Assembly: GCA_018398765.1 (NCBI GenBank)
Contig: JAHBMJ010000138.1
Coordinates: 35,089 to 55,595 of the forward strand
From: Chromera velia
Taxonomy: Eukaryota; Sar; Chromeraceae
DNA length: 20,507 nucleotides
Direction of reading: 5' to 3'
Below the pieces are notes generated by a model. The model made no database searches and was not told the origin of the DNA. It saw nothing but the letters and a program-made list of their open reading frames with translations. Below, piece after piece: positions 1 to 10,500 of this stretch. The stretch's first letter is position 1; each line of letters opens with the position of its first letter. A program made the position numbers and the translations under genes.

Positions 1-676
1 GCGCAGGACAAGGAAATCGAGAGTGAGATGAAGTTCGTGCGAGAGGAAGTTGAACAGCCGCTCCTCAGGAGGGTCACAGGACAGAACAAAGGCGACTTCA
101 CCGGAGAGGTTAGTGAGCAAATATTTTCCCTCTCGGAATTATTTTTCCCGATGGCCATTTATTCACGAGCTCGAGAAAATTACCCATGGTTGTTTATCCC
201 ATCTGTCAGGGAGTAGTTGGCCAAAATGTCCAGTACTTGAAGCAACTCGCGGTGAAGCTCACTGCCAAGCTACTAGAGGGGGCTGCGCGAAACAAGCGAA
301 AACAGCCCCTGCTTACCGATGTCTACGAGAGGTCGGGTCCTCGACCACGATTATCTACGTCGAGAGAGCGCATCTTTCTTGCTTTTGTCCCGTCACAGAA
401 CCTTCTTCACTCGGTGACTCTTCGCTCGTTCACTGCAGACTGAAGCTACGAGGCAAGATTGGGCTCCAGCCGCCGTACCTCAACAAGATGAATCGCGTCT
501 ACAAGACCAGCAGAGCAAACACAAACCACTTCCCTTCACAGGGGTGGCAAGACACGCCGCTTTCCCCCTTCGAGGCACGGTCCCACGAAACAGCGGCAAG
601 CCGAGTGCTTCGCTCGCTCGGCAAAGCGCTGGAACCTGTCATGCCCGAGAGGTATTCAGGAGGAGATTTCAAGTGA
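1..676 (+). CDS. 3' end of an unrecognised intron-containing gene (partial)
   Basis: Three exons join with consistent phases: 1-108 (open at the left edge, frame 1, ends GAG before gttagtgag, phase 0), 210-331 (after ctgtcag; ends AG before gtcggg, phase 2) and 439-676 (after cactgcag, ending at a TGA stop). The introns are 101 and 107 nt, much shorter than in the next gene. The visible C-terminal product is about 156 residues. It begins charged and helical (AQDKEIESEMKFVREEVEQP), continues through a lysine/leucine-rich helix (LKQLAVKLTAKLLEG), and ends in a basic, proline- and serine-containing tail (MPERYSGGDFK). I recognise no domain or family. The support is the three phase-compatible joins and the absence of stops, not homology. 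An internal ATG at 28 could suggest a start, but the frame is open to the window edge, so the gene most likely begins further left. Confidence 0.55.
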
Positions 677-2429
677 TTCATCAACAAGCCTTAGGCCCGG
701 GCCGGGCCCTCATCGTCTGGAGCTCTTTCAAAGCCTCTTTTTCATGCACACAGTTTGCATATTTCAAGATGACAGCAAAAAAGCTGCTGGCCGTTCATGT
801 CTTCAAAAGTACTTATACTGACCTTCTTAACTAATGTCACTAATTGAGAAATTTTTACCGAAACCAAGACCAAATTTTAGTATCATAAACAATTTAATTT
901 AGGCAATTTTAGCAGGTATTAATTAACACATATAGGAGTTGGCGCATGTTGCTTAGAAATCTGGGCTCCAGTTGAAGTCTTCTAGGAAGTTTTTTATTTT
1001 AGTAAGGATTCTAGCTCTTAGTGTAGGGGCTAGCTTTTATTTTAAGAAAAGAAAAAGAAGTGAAAATTGAACTGGGGGAAAGGCGGAGACTAGGGTGGAG
1101 AGGGGAGAGAAAAGAAAGAAGAAAGAATGCACTGGTGGTCGCCATGTTTTACACAAGATTTAGTGTTATCCCGGGAATTTATCTGATGTACAGCTTATAA
1201 AGAAAGCGCCTAGATGCACACCAAAAAGTCTGATCGATCGACTAGCTGAGCGAGAGCTATATAAAGTTGTGAATTGATGTATCCAATGTATCTAGCCAAA
1301 ATCTGAGGGGTCGGGTGGATGTATATTACTAAGCCAGATGTAGCCAAAGTTTTCCAATATTTTTAGTAGTATAAATTTTATTTTTTAAGGTTTTACTTTT
1401 ATAGTAAAAACGATAAATTATACCCCCACCTCTCTGTTATATCCCCCCCCCTTCTGCCCTCCCCCCCCGCCCGACGCCCTAGCCAATACCCCCCCCCTTC
1501 CCCGGTTAACTCCTAAGGGACCTCCCCCAGGGGGATAGGGTGGGATGAGGTGTGAAAGAGGGGGAAGGGGGACTAAAAAAGCTCAATCATAAGCCTTAAT
1601 ATGAGCCCTGGGTAGGCTTTGCCCCCCTAAATCCCTCCATAGGCCGTATATCTAATGTATCCAAAAGATTCCAAATATATCTAATGTATTCAAACTTATG
1701 ATCTCAATGGATATATCAATAGATGTATCCAACCATTTTGTAACTCTGGAGCTATAAATTTAGTATAAAGCAAAAAGCGCAGTATTATATCTAATGAGGA
1801 CGTTAACAATAACGCAGCTAGAAAGGTAGTTAGCGTAACATAAGAACATGAAGTTGCATAGGCCATACGCAGAGTCTAAGGACTGTCAGATCTAAAGGCA
1901 AGCACAAAGACGGACAGAAGATCATGTTGTCACTCTGATTCATTGGATGGGATTGACAGATTGAATTGTATGCGATGGAGCTGATTGATGCCTTGCGCGG
2001 CCCTGGAAAGCCCTAGGTCCGGCAAAGCGGTCTTGCTATCTGCGTGCGGGCCAGCCGTCGGGCGGCGGCACACAACACAAATACCTTTTTTCTTCTTTTA
2101 TTTTTCGGAAGTTTCTCCTTGAGTTGCATGCGTGCGTTTGATTTGCATGGAAATAAGAGGGGCAACGCGTGCGATGGCGGCCATGTGCACGCGTTCGGCC
2201 GCGGGTGTCCGATGCTGGACCGATGATGTCCGTTCATATCCATTTCAACAGGGTGCAGCCTTGCAAGCGGGTGGAGTAATTCCCTCTTTTTTCTCCAGTG
2301 AGAAGAGGGTGAAGAGGCACCTTTCGACAGAGAGGCTTTTCGATCCTGCTTCCTTCAGCAGCGGTAGAGACAAGAGGACGCAATCCCGTGCCGTCTCCGC
2401 AAGCTTCCACACCCTTCACTGCCTGAAAA
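677..2429. other. Intergenic spacer between the upstream gene and NOC1
   Basis: No coding exon is supported here. The left part (about 830-1430 and 1570-1900) is AT-rich with stops in all frames. It holds several scattered direct copies of an ATGTATCCAA-like word, near 1277, 1657 and 1730, with an atgtattcaa variant near 1683. A C-rich then G-rich tract lies at 1431-1572. From about 1990 to 2429 the composition rises to that of the genes, so this part probably holds the NOC1 promoter and 5' UTR; I see no clear TATA box. A TGA stop at 2424-2426, in frame with the NOC1 ATG, closes the reading frame upstream. Confidence 0.6.
1431..1572. repeat. C-rich to G-rich imperfect palindromic tract
   Basis: The + strand carries runs of 5-10 C (1434-1500), then a short hairpin ctcccccagggggat near 1522-1536, then G runs (gagggggaaggggg, about 1558-1571). 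The left word cccccccttcccc matches the reverse complement of the right G-rich word in part, so the tract could fold on itself. No coding or transposon signature is visible in it. Confidence 0.5.
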
Positions 2430-3829
2430 ATGAAGAAAAAGGACAAGGCAGCCAAGGGACCGAAACCAAAACCTGCAGAGGAGGAGGAGGATCTGGACTG
2501 GTTGCGTTCTTATGACGGGAATTGGTACGATTTGGATATCAGGGGTGTTCAAACCAGCAGGGAGGCATGCGAGGGAGAAGGAGAAGGACCACCCCTGTCA
2601 ATTTCCTTCTCGGGCCCTGCAGGTGTGAGGGACGCTGTGGACTCCCTCCTGCAGACAGCCAAGGAGAGACACGCAGAGAGGACAAAACAGTTCGGGAAAT
2701 TGGCCAATGAGGACACGGAGCAGCAGTTCGTGAGGAACTATGCGACTAAGGAGGGATCCACTCTGACTGATAAGGTGAGGTAAAGGTGCGGTAAATGGAT
2801 CTCCAGTGAAATGAAATTTGCGCCATCCGATAGAACGAGAGTGAAACAACTGACAGGTGAAATGACGCGATCAAGAAAGCGGTGCACTCCGACTGACAAG
2901 GTCAATTCATGCCCTAACCCATCTGTTCCAGCCGTCTCCAACGTTCCCCCACTCTTCAATAAAGCCAAATAGAAACCAAAAGAGCCTTTGTCCCCTGTAT
3001 GCAGGTGAATTCTCTGATCATTCTGGTACAGCAGTCTCCGATTTTCAACTCCTGGGCCCTGACGTCTCTGTTGAATTTATGCGGCAGGCTGAAGAGCAAC
3101 AGGGCCCAGCCGGTTCTCAACGCTCTGCACGATCTCTTCCTTCACCCCCTTTTGCCCGTCTCCAGAAAATTGCGTTTTTTTCATCAGCAGCCGCAGATCA
3201 AACAGGAAAGACTGGAGTCTCGGTTCAATGAGGAATTGAAGAAGTGGAAGGAGACGCACAGGAAGACCCACGTGAAGGCCAAGAAGAACAAAAACAAACC
3301 ACAGGAACGGATGACCTTGAACCTCTTTCTGGAAGAACGAACGGCAGTTGTGTGGTACTTTGAGGATCTCTTGAAAACTGCGTTTGCCGGGTTTGTGCAG
3401 GTCGGTGCGTCTGTCAGTGGGTCTGTCGATCAGTCGCACCACAGAAAAGAACGAAAGCCGCATTTCCTTCCGCCTGTTTGTTCTCTTCAAAAGTCGCCTC
3501 CAAGAAAAGAGGCACCTCTGTCGTGCTGCGGCATTTGTTTGCCTCTCTTGGTCTGTCTCTCCTTTTCCATTTAGTGATGGGCCTTTGGGTGTCTGTCTGA
3601 CGATCCTGTTCTCTACTCTTTTTTTTTCTGTGTCCTGCCTCCTACTTCTTCGTTTTTGTTCCTCAATTCCATTCATTCTCCCCCCTCCTCGTTTTTCCTT
3701 TTTGGCATCAAGATGGAGCTTCGAGGGGTTGAACTTTCCCCCTGCACATGCACAGAAGACTTTCTTGTTGTTTCCTGCGCCCAGGCTTCTTCTGGATGCA
3801 CTTTTTGGCGCGCGCAAGCGTGTGTGTGA

Positions 3830-3869
<40 letters not shown>

Positions 3870-4059
3870 CTGCTTGCCGCTGCCACTCTGGACCCTCTGG
3901 AAATTTTTCGCCGCCGCTCTCTGACGATCTGCTGCTCTCTTCTGAAGAGTAGACCTGAGCAGGAAGGGGCGCTGTTGGAGAGACTGGTGACCAGACTAGG
4001 CGACTCGGATAACAGGACCGCGTCGCTGGCGGCAATGTGCATCAAGGAGGTCAGTCAAG

Positions 4060-4090
<31 letters not shown>

Positions 4091-5910
4091 AGGCTTCAGC
4101 GTGTTTTGTGTGACTGGTCTTGTTGTATGTGCGCACCATTTTTGTGGCATGTCTGCATGTGTCTAGTCCCCTTTTTGTGGCTCTGTGCACGATAGAGGCC
4201 CGTGAGGTCATTCGATAGTTCACCTTTTCAGTCAGAAGGCGCGTGATGCAGTGAGACAGCCATGTCGTATGTATAACTATGACTATGACTATGGCGCGCC
4301 ATTGTTATCCGTATCCAGAGCTAACTGGATACTTCTAACGTTAGGCAGTGTTGCTATTTCCTAGGATGCGACGCTACACTGTCTGAGTCATGCAGTAGTA
4401 AGATTTTATTGAACAGACTCTGTGCAGGTAGGCCAAGCGGTGAAGCAAGCGGCTTTAATTTGTCTTGCAGAAGCTGTCTGGATATGTTTTGAAAAAATCT
4501 CTTTCCTTTGGTTTGACTCCGCAAAGTTCCTTAATTGTCATCGTCTTCTCTGATTTTTTTTTTTCTTGTCGTCGTCTTCTCTGATTTAGCTCGAGCTGAC
4601 TCTCCTCGACTTCTCTCTTCTCTATCCCCTTCCCTGTCCCCCCTCTGTGCAGGTGTTGGAGGAGCACCCGGCCATGGGTGTCGTAGTGGTGTCCTCCATC
4701 TCGGAGCTCGTGCAGAAGAGCATCATGCAGCTTAACGAAATGCCACCCCCCAGCAGGCACATGGGGGGGAGAGGGAGAGGGAGAGGTCGGGGCAGAGGAC
4801 GAGGCTCTAAGTTGAGGTTTGAGCAGCAGAAGGAAGAGGCAAAGCAGGCCGAGAGGGACAGGAGACGGGGGATGGAGAGGAGACGGGAGGGGGCATACAG
4901 AGGGCTCCTTCTGCTCTCGGAGCTCAAATTGAGGAGGTCAGCAATGTCGTCATGTTTTTTTGTGTTTGGATCGGAATGGTGCCACTCACAGATTCCTGAA
5001 CGATTGGATGCGAGACTCGTGATGGGAGGGAGGGAGAAGATCTGCATCTCTTTTCTCTCTCTGACTGCGTTCATCTTTCGTTTCCGCACATGAGAAGGGA
5101 AGGTCTTTGGGAGAACAGGAGACGAGAGAGAAAGAGAAGATCCTTGCTCGTATGCTTCAGGTCTCAAGACAAATCTTTCGGGGTTGTCTCTTTCTTTTCG
5201 TCTCTCTCTGGGCATATACGGGAACACAAAAGGAAGGAAGATTGCGTAACTTCTTGTGTCCTTTTCATGGGAGGGACCAATCGGATTCTTTCCCTTCTGT
5301 TGAATGTGCATGTATGTATGTATGTATGTATGTATGTATGTGCCTGTCCTTGCATCTGCCTGCGTTCATCCAGAGGACAGCCCGAGGTTGCAGAACGACT
5401 TGCCGACGCGTACCTCTCGGCCCTCGGGGTTCTCTTGGGGGGGGCTGCTGAGGGAGAGGGAGGGGAGGGGGGAGTGGCTGTTGAAAATGGGGGGGGAGGG
5501 GCAATGCACCACGGGGCGATCGAAAATGGTGGGTGGGACCATGCGATCGTCGATCTCTTTTTGCCCTTTCTTTTTTTCTGGAAAGGAAGCCCGTTCTTGG
5601 CTCCCCTCGCACGTACCCTCGTGTGCTACTCGATCAACGTCCTTTCTCTCTTTGCTTCTCCTGTCATTCTCTGCCAATTTTGTCTTCCTTCGTGTCTTCA
5701 ACCTTTGCTGCTCTGTCGGATGGACCCTTTCCCTTGTGCCGCCACGGCATCTTTTTCCTTCTTTCTTCCTTTCTGTGTCGTTCTCTTCTCTGCATGCCCT
5801 CCGGACCTGATACCATCATCTGGTCAAATGCAAAGAGAATGAATGCATTGTATTGCCCCGTGTGATTCTTTCTGTATTCTGCATCGGATACTCCAAATGC
5901 ACTTCTCCCG

Positions 5911-5947
<37 letters not shown>

Positions 5948-7469
5948 GCCTGCCTGTCTGTCTGTCTGTCTGTGTGTCTGTCTGTCTGTCTGTCCTTCCG
6001 TCTGTCTGTCCTTCCGTCTGTCTGTGTGTCTGTCTGTCTGTCTGTGTCTGTCTCTCCGTCTGTCTGTCCTTCTGTCTGTCTGTCTGTCTGTCAGGAGGCG
6101 TCGGTGAAGAGGGCAGAAGGAGAGGGCGAGGAAGGGGCCTATGGAGGGGCAGAGGGGGAAGGGGAAGAGGGGGCATGTTTGGTTTCTCTGCATCCTCCTC
6201 GGCTTGGACCTCTCAAAGGAAAAGTATGGACAAGAGATCGAAAGTGGGTCGGTCTTTTTTTGTTTGTTTGTTTGTTTGTCGTCAAACAATCAGACTCCAT
6301 TTTGTATCTCTGTCACATGTACACTGTCTCCTTCTTCCCCCTCCTCCGTATTCTCTCTCTGTTTTCCTGTCTCAAAAACAAAATTGAGTGCATACCCTTC
6401 ATCCTTCGCTGTCCACTCCCTCCTTCCTTCATCCCTCCCTGATTGCAGGCCAGCGGCATTTCAGAGAAGATGTTCGGAATTCTCCGGGCCCTCTTGTCAG
6501 GCCTCCACAGAGTCTTTCCTTATCTCCCAGACCCATCAGATGGCAAAGAGGAAGGGGAGAAAAAGGAAGGAGGGGAAGAGAACAAGAAGGATAAAGGGAG
6601 AGTGGCTCTTGCGACGAAATTGGAGAGCAGGGTCGACTCTCTCTTCAAGATGTGCCACTTGGTCCCCTCCCCTCCTCTGGTTATACTCTGTCTTCTTGTG
6701 CTCAAGAGACTTGCAAGCGCATACAGGTGTGTGTGTTCGGTCGACGTTGGACCGTGTGGCCTCCCTCTTATGAGGGCGTGTCGCAGTTTCTTTCGCATTG
6801 GGACGGCGGATGGGGGGAGACTTTATGAAGGGCGCTGAGAGTGGACAAAGAAGCATGTGTCGCACTTCTGTTCAAGAGAACACGCATGCCGGTTTCCCAT
6901 TTTTTCTCTTCTCTGCTGTCTGATGCGATCCTTTGTGATCTGATAATTACTTTTGGTCTTTTTTTGTCGTGTACTTCTTGATCCCGCTGGCACTCCTCGC
7001 TTTCTTTCCTGACTAGCGGTGGGCTTGATGGATGATGCACTTAGCCGCGCTTTCTTCAGTTGATTGATTCATGCAGCGGTTGACTTTTGACTCACCTCCC
7101 GTCCCGAGATTCAGTAGACATTCTTCTTTCTGCCTTTGCGATGGATGCAGTCTGAGCTCGGATCGGTTTCTCCGTCTCCTCTACGCACAGCTGGGCAGGG
7201 TGGATCTTTTCAGCGTGAGTTTTTTTTTTCAATTATTGTTATTTTTTTTTTTTTTTAAAAAGGGTGGATCCTTTTAGTGTGAGGTTTTTTTTTTTTTTAA
7301 AAAAAAAAAAGGTGGATCTTTTTAGTGTGATTTTTTTTGTTTTGTTTTTTAATGAGGGTGGATCTTCTCAGTGTGAGTTTTTGTTTTTCTTCTTTCTGAG
7401 TGATGGCAGGGCGTTGCCGGAGTGCTAGATCTGAATGGGACGACCGATCCGTTGCATCCATCGATGATG

Positions 7470-7502
<33 letters not shown>

Positions 7503-10500
7503 GCCCACTTTGTCTGAGTTGTCGTGATGTTCTTTTGTCTTTGTTGCTTTCTTTCTTTCTGTCTATTGTGTTCATGAAGAAAGGAAGGGAGAAGAAGAAA
7601 CAGATAGTCTGTCTGTCTGTCTGAGTTTTCCTTCCTTCCTTCCTTCCTTCCTTCACCTTGGAGGAAGGTACACACATACATCTTGTATCTGTTTGCGCCT
7701 AGGCCCTTTTGGGGTGTCAAAAGCGATCCGAAAAGCTGCGGATCGTGCTGCGTGCTGCTGCTTTCTATAAGGGCGTGCACTCGCGCAGAGAGAGAGAAGG
7801 AGAGAGGGGGAGGGAGAGAGACAGCGCCGTGGGCAAGGGAGACTGCTGCGTTTCTCCGTGTGTTCTTCAGGCAATTTGTTCTGATCTTCGCTTCGTTCAC
7901 TGCATGCAAGAAGCTTTTCTTTCCTCATTTTCGTGTTTCGTGCGTGCAGGCCCGCAACAGACATCAGCTTCTGAGTCTGGTCGAGCACACCCTGGAGGAG
8001 GGCGAAGAGGAGAGGCCGCCCAGGTGAGGCATGCAGGGCAGAAGAAGAAGAAAGGGTTGCGTTGCGTTGGGGCAGTGGGAGTTGGTACTCGGGGGGGCAG
8101 AAAGAAAGTGGGTCGGCAGGGAAAAAAAGGAGCGGGGCAGAAAGAAAAGCGTAAGAGGAGACAAGGGGGAACAGAAGGAAAAGCGTAGATGGGAAACAGA
8201 AAGAAAAGGCAGGGGCAGAAAGGAGGCAAAATATGGACAAGTGCAAAGAAACGGAACCGGGCAGAAGCACGCTTCGTCTCTTCCTTCTGTTTTGCGTCCT
8301 CAAAAAGAGAAGCGACACCGAAAGAGTGCGGGCAGGGCGGCCCGTTTGGCGACAGACAAGAACGAGTCTGGTGTGTTTCTGTGTCTAGATCATCTACTCT
8401 CCTTCCTGTTTTACTGCCCCTTCCCTTCCCTCTCCCACCTGATTCCTCCTCCCTGCCTGCAGAGTGTTTGCCCTTCTGCGGCGGCTCCTCGCGTCCGTGG
8501 CCCTCCACTGGGACTCTGCCGATTTGGAGGCCCATGGGTTGGAGACGCTGGGGGGGGCTCTGTGCTCGGGTCGTGTCAGACAGGCCGTGGCGTTGGACCT
8601 TGTCTCAAGGTCTGAGGGTGCGATTGTGATGGATGCAGAGGGGGAGGAGGAGCTTGGTAGGGGGGAGAGGGAGGAGGAGGAAGACGAAGAGGAGGGAGAG
8701 GGGAGAGAGGAGAAGAATCAACTCGCTCTGAAAGGATTCGACTGCAACAAGAGAGAGCCCATCTTCTCGAAGGTGAGTTGTTAAAGGATGAAATCGGTGT
8801 GAGGAGGAGTGTCCAAATGAATCCTTGGATGGATGGATGGATGGATGGATAGATAGATGGATCAGCAATAAGGGCCCAAAAAAGTGTCGGAATGCCCCGA
8901 GTGCACTGTTCGGGTGAATCGCTTGTACTTCCTGCGGAATTTGAAAGGATTCGTGTGAAAGAAAGGGATGAAAGGAGGGGTGCACACATAAATAAGTACT
9001 TGGTGTTACGCACCTGGAGGTTGTCGCTGTTTCGATCGTTCTTTGTGTCATTTTCCTTTCGGCCTGCCCTTCCAGTTGGTGTGCATGTGTGTACATTTAT
9101 GTACCTGTGCCCCCCCCCCCCCCCCCCCCCCNNNNNNNNNNNNNNNNNNNNNNNNNNNNNNNNNNNNNNNNNNNNNNCCCGCCTCCCTCTTCATGCAGGC
9201 TGACAGAACTCCCCTGTGGGAGCTGCACCTGCTGAGTTGCGACGTGCACCCGACGGTGGGTGAGGTTGCGTCCAGGCTGATAGAGGAGCCCTCAGTCGCA
9301 GAGTCTTTGCCTGGTAAGGCAGCGGGGCTGGCTCGTTTGGCGGTGGGGCAGCTGAAGGTATTGGAGCAACGTGCGGCGGCGGCAAAGGAAAAGGCGGAGA
9401 GACGACGGCAGGACGCGGAGGGGAAGGGGGAGAAGGCGGGTGGGGGGTCTCAAAGAGAAGAGAGGGAGAGGTTTGGAGTGGAGTTGAAAAAACTGGAGAC
9501 CTCAAAGGTTTGTTCTTCCCTCGAATTTTGCCTCCTGTGAATAGATTTGCCTCTTTGTTGCTTTGGAAAGGGAATCGGTACAAAACTGAACTGATCAATT
9601 GCTGTGGGGGGTTCCTCAGATTCAGCAGTATGTGGGTCGGTCGAAGAGAAGACGGGGGGGGCGAGACACGAAGAGAAGAAAAAACGAGGGCGTGGAAGAA
9701 AAGAGAGCACAGCGGGCACGCATACGTGCATTCTGATTATCTCGAATCCTCTATGTGTTTGTCAAAACAAACATACGTGATATTTTTCTTTTTGTTCTCT
9801 GCTTTTTCATCAAACAACAAGGGAGACAAGAGTTCTTTCGGCACTCATTTTTTCTTCCTTCCTTCCTTCTTTCCTTCCACAGATCCTCAACGCCCTCACA
9901 TACGCACCAGTCGAAGTGGACGTCGAGACTGAGGTAAGGCTGTCTGTCTCTCTCTCTCTGTCTCTCTGTTTCAAAAGAAAAAAAAAATCGTACAATCTGT
10001 CTGTTTGTTTCTTCCCATCTGTTTGCCTCTTAATCGCATTGATTTCCTGCAGGGCAGAGGCAGAGGGATCTTTTGATTGTCTTCCCGTCTTTGTCTGTCA
10101 TCCCGTTCATTAATTCTTATGATTTCCTCATCTCAGAATGTTGTGCCTTGCATATGACCGCGGTCTAGTCCCTTTGTCTCTGTGCATGCGTCTCTGTGTG
10201 CATGCTCCCTTTGTCTCTGTGCATGCGTCTCTGTGTGCATGCTCCTTTCTGGATTTGTGTACATGCAAAGTGAGTCTGGAGAGAGGGAGAGAGAGAGAGA
10301 GAGAGAGTGTGTGTGTGTGTGTGCAGGGCAAAAAAGCGGACGGCCAACGTGCGACCGTCTCGACGGAGGTGATCATGTCGGAAGGGTGTCTGTGGCCCTC
10401 CATGGCCGATTTCTTTCGGAAGGATCGGAAGGAAAAGGCGAAGGCGGGGGGGATGGGGGAGCAGGGCAAAGGGAAGCAGAAAAAAGAGAGTTTAGGCGGC

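Larger units (their letters stand above)
2430..4049 (+). other. NOC1: NOC1 N-terminal helical-repeat block (exons 1-3)
   Basis: Exons 1-3 encode about residues 1-307. A lysine-rich start ([15 protein letters not shown]) suggests nuclear/nucleolar targeting, followed by the short NWYDLDIRG segment that resembles the WY motif near the N-terminus of NOC1 proteins. Residues from about 105 to 300 match the conserved helical region of [52 protein letters not shown], then [14 protein letters not shown]. Introns 1 and 2 are both phase 0. The exon 2 donor is CAG/gtcggt and the exon 3 donor GAG/gtcagt, both with C at +3. Confidence 0.9.
4653..6243 (+). other. NOC1: NOC1 middle block with RG-rich insertions (exons 4-6)
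   Basis: Exon 4 (4653-4936) encodes [18 protein letters not shown], the counterpart of the repeat segment after the conserved N-terminal block. It then has a lineage-specific RG repeat ([16 protein letters not shown]) and a charged KE/RR-rich stretch, and ends in phase 2. Exon 5 (5374-5528) supplies [19 protein letters not shown], equivalent to the conserved segment that precedes the MFGILRALL motif, then a G/E-rich tail; it ends at ATG/gtgggt in phase 1. Exon 6 (6095-6243) in the compatible frame is Gly/Arg-rich and ends MDKRSK, which leads directly into [11 protein letters not shown] second, acidic frame of exon 6 ([18 protein letters not shown]) is also open, so its frame is provisional. 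Confidence 0.72.
6449..9507 (+). other. NOC1: NOC1 CBF/Mak21 domain block (exons 7-11)
   Basis: Exons 6449-6726, 7151-7214, 7950-8023, 8463-8772 and 9199-9507 encode about residues 504-848. Conserved features in order are [20 protein letters not shown]; a [13 protein letters not shown] insertion; [68 protein letters not shown]; a glutamate-rich spacer; [14 protein letters not shown]; and [19 protein letters not shown], the counterpart of the SLWEL..HFHPSV core in animal CEBPZ. The codons split at introns 7 and 9 are rebuilt correctly by the splices (AG+T = Ser, AG+A = Arg), which fixes these exon edges. After the HP core the usual Tyr..Gly-Asp-Pro-Leu..Asp-Phe segment is not recognisable and a KE-rich coiled stretch takes its place. 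Confidence 0.88.

Noticed and set aside
50-676. Single 208-codon frame across the upstream gene
   Set aside because: Only its last part (from 439) is exon; the earlier part runs out of frame through exon 1, introns and exon 2.
1260-1740. ATGTATCCAA-like words as an inverted-repeat transposon
   Set aside because: The copies are in direct orientation and degenerate; no paired ends or target duplication could be found.
2132-2515. 127-codon frame upstream of and overlapping NOC1 exon 1
   Set aside because: It overlaps the well-supported NOC1 start in another frame and has no recognisable content.
3077-4045. 322-codon open frame on the minus strand
   Set aside because: It lies opposite NOC1 exons 2-3 and their intron, contains CA-repeat codons (THTHTH) and has no recognisable domain.
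5664-6289. Minus-strand frames rich in TDRQTDRQ
   Set aside because: They only translate the TCTG microsatellite.
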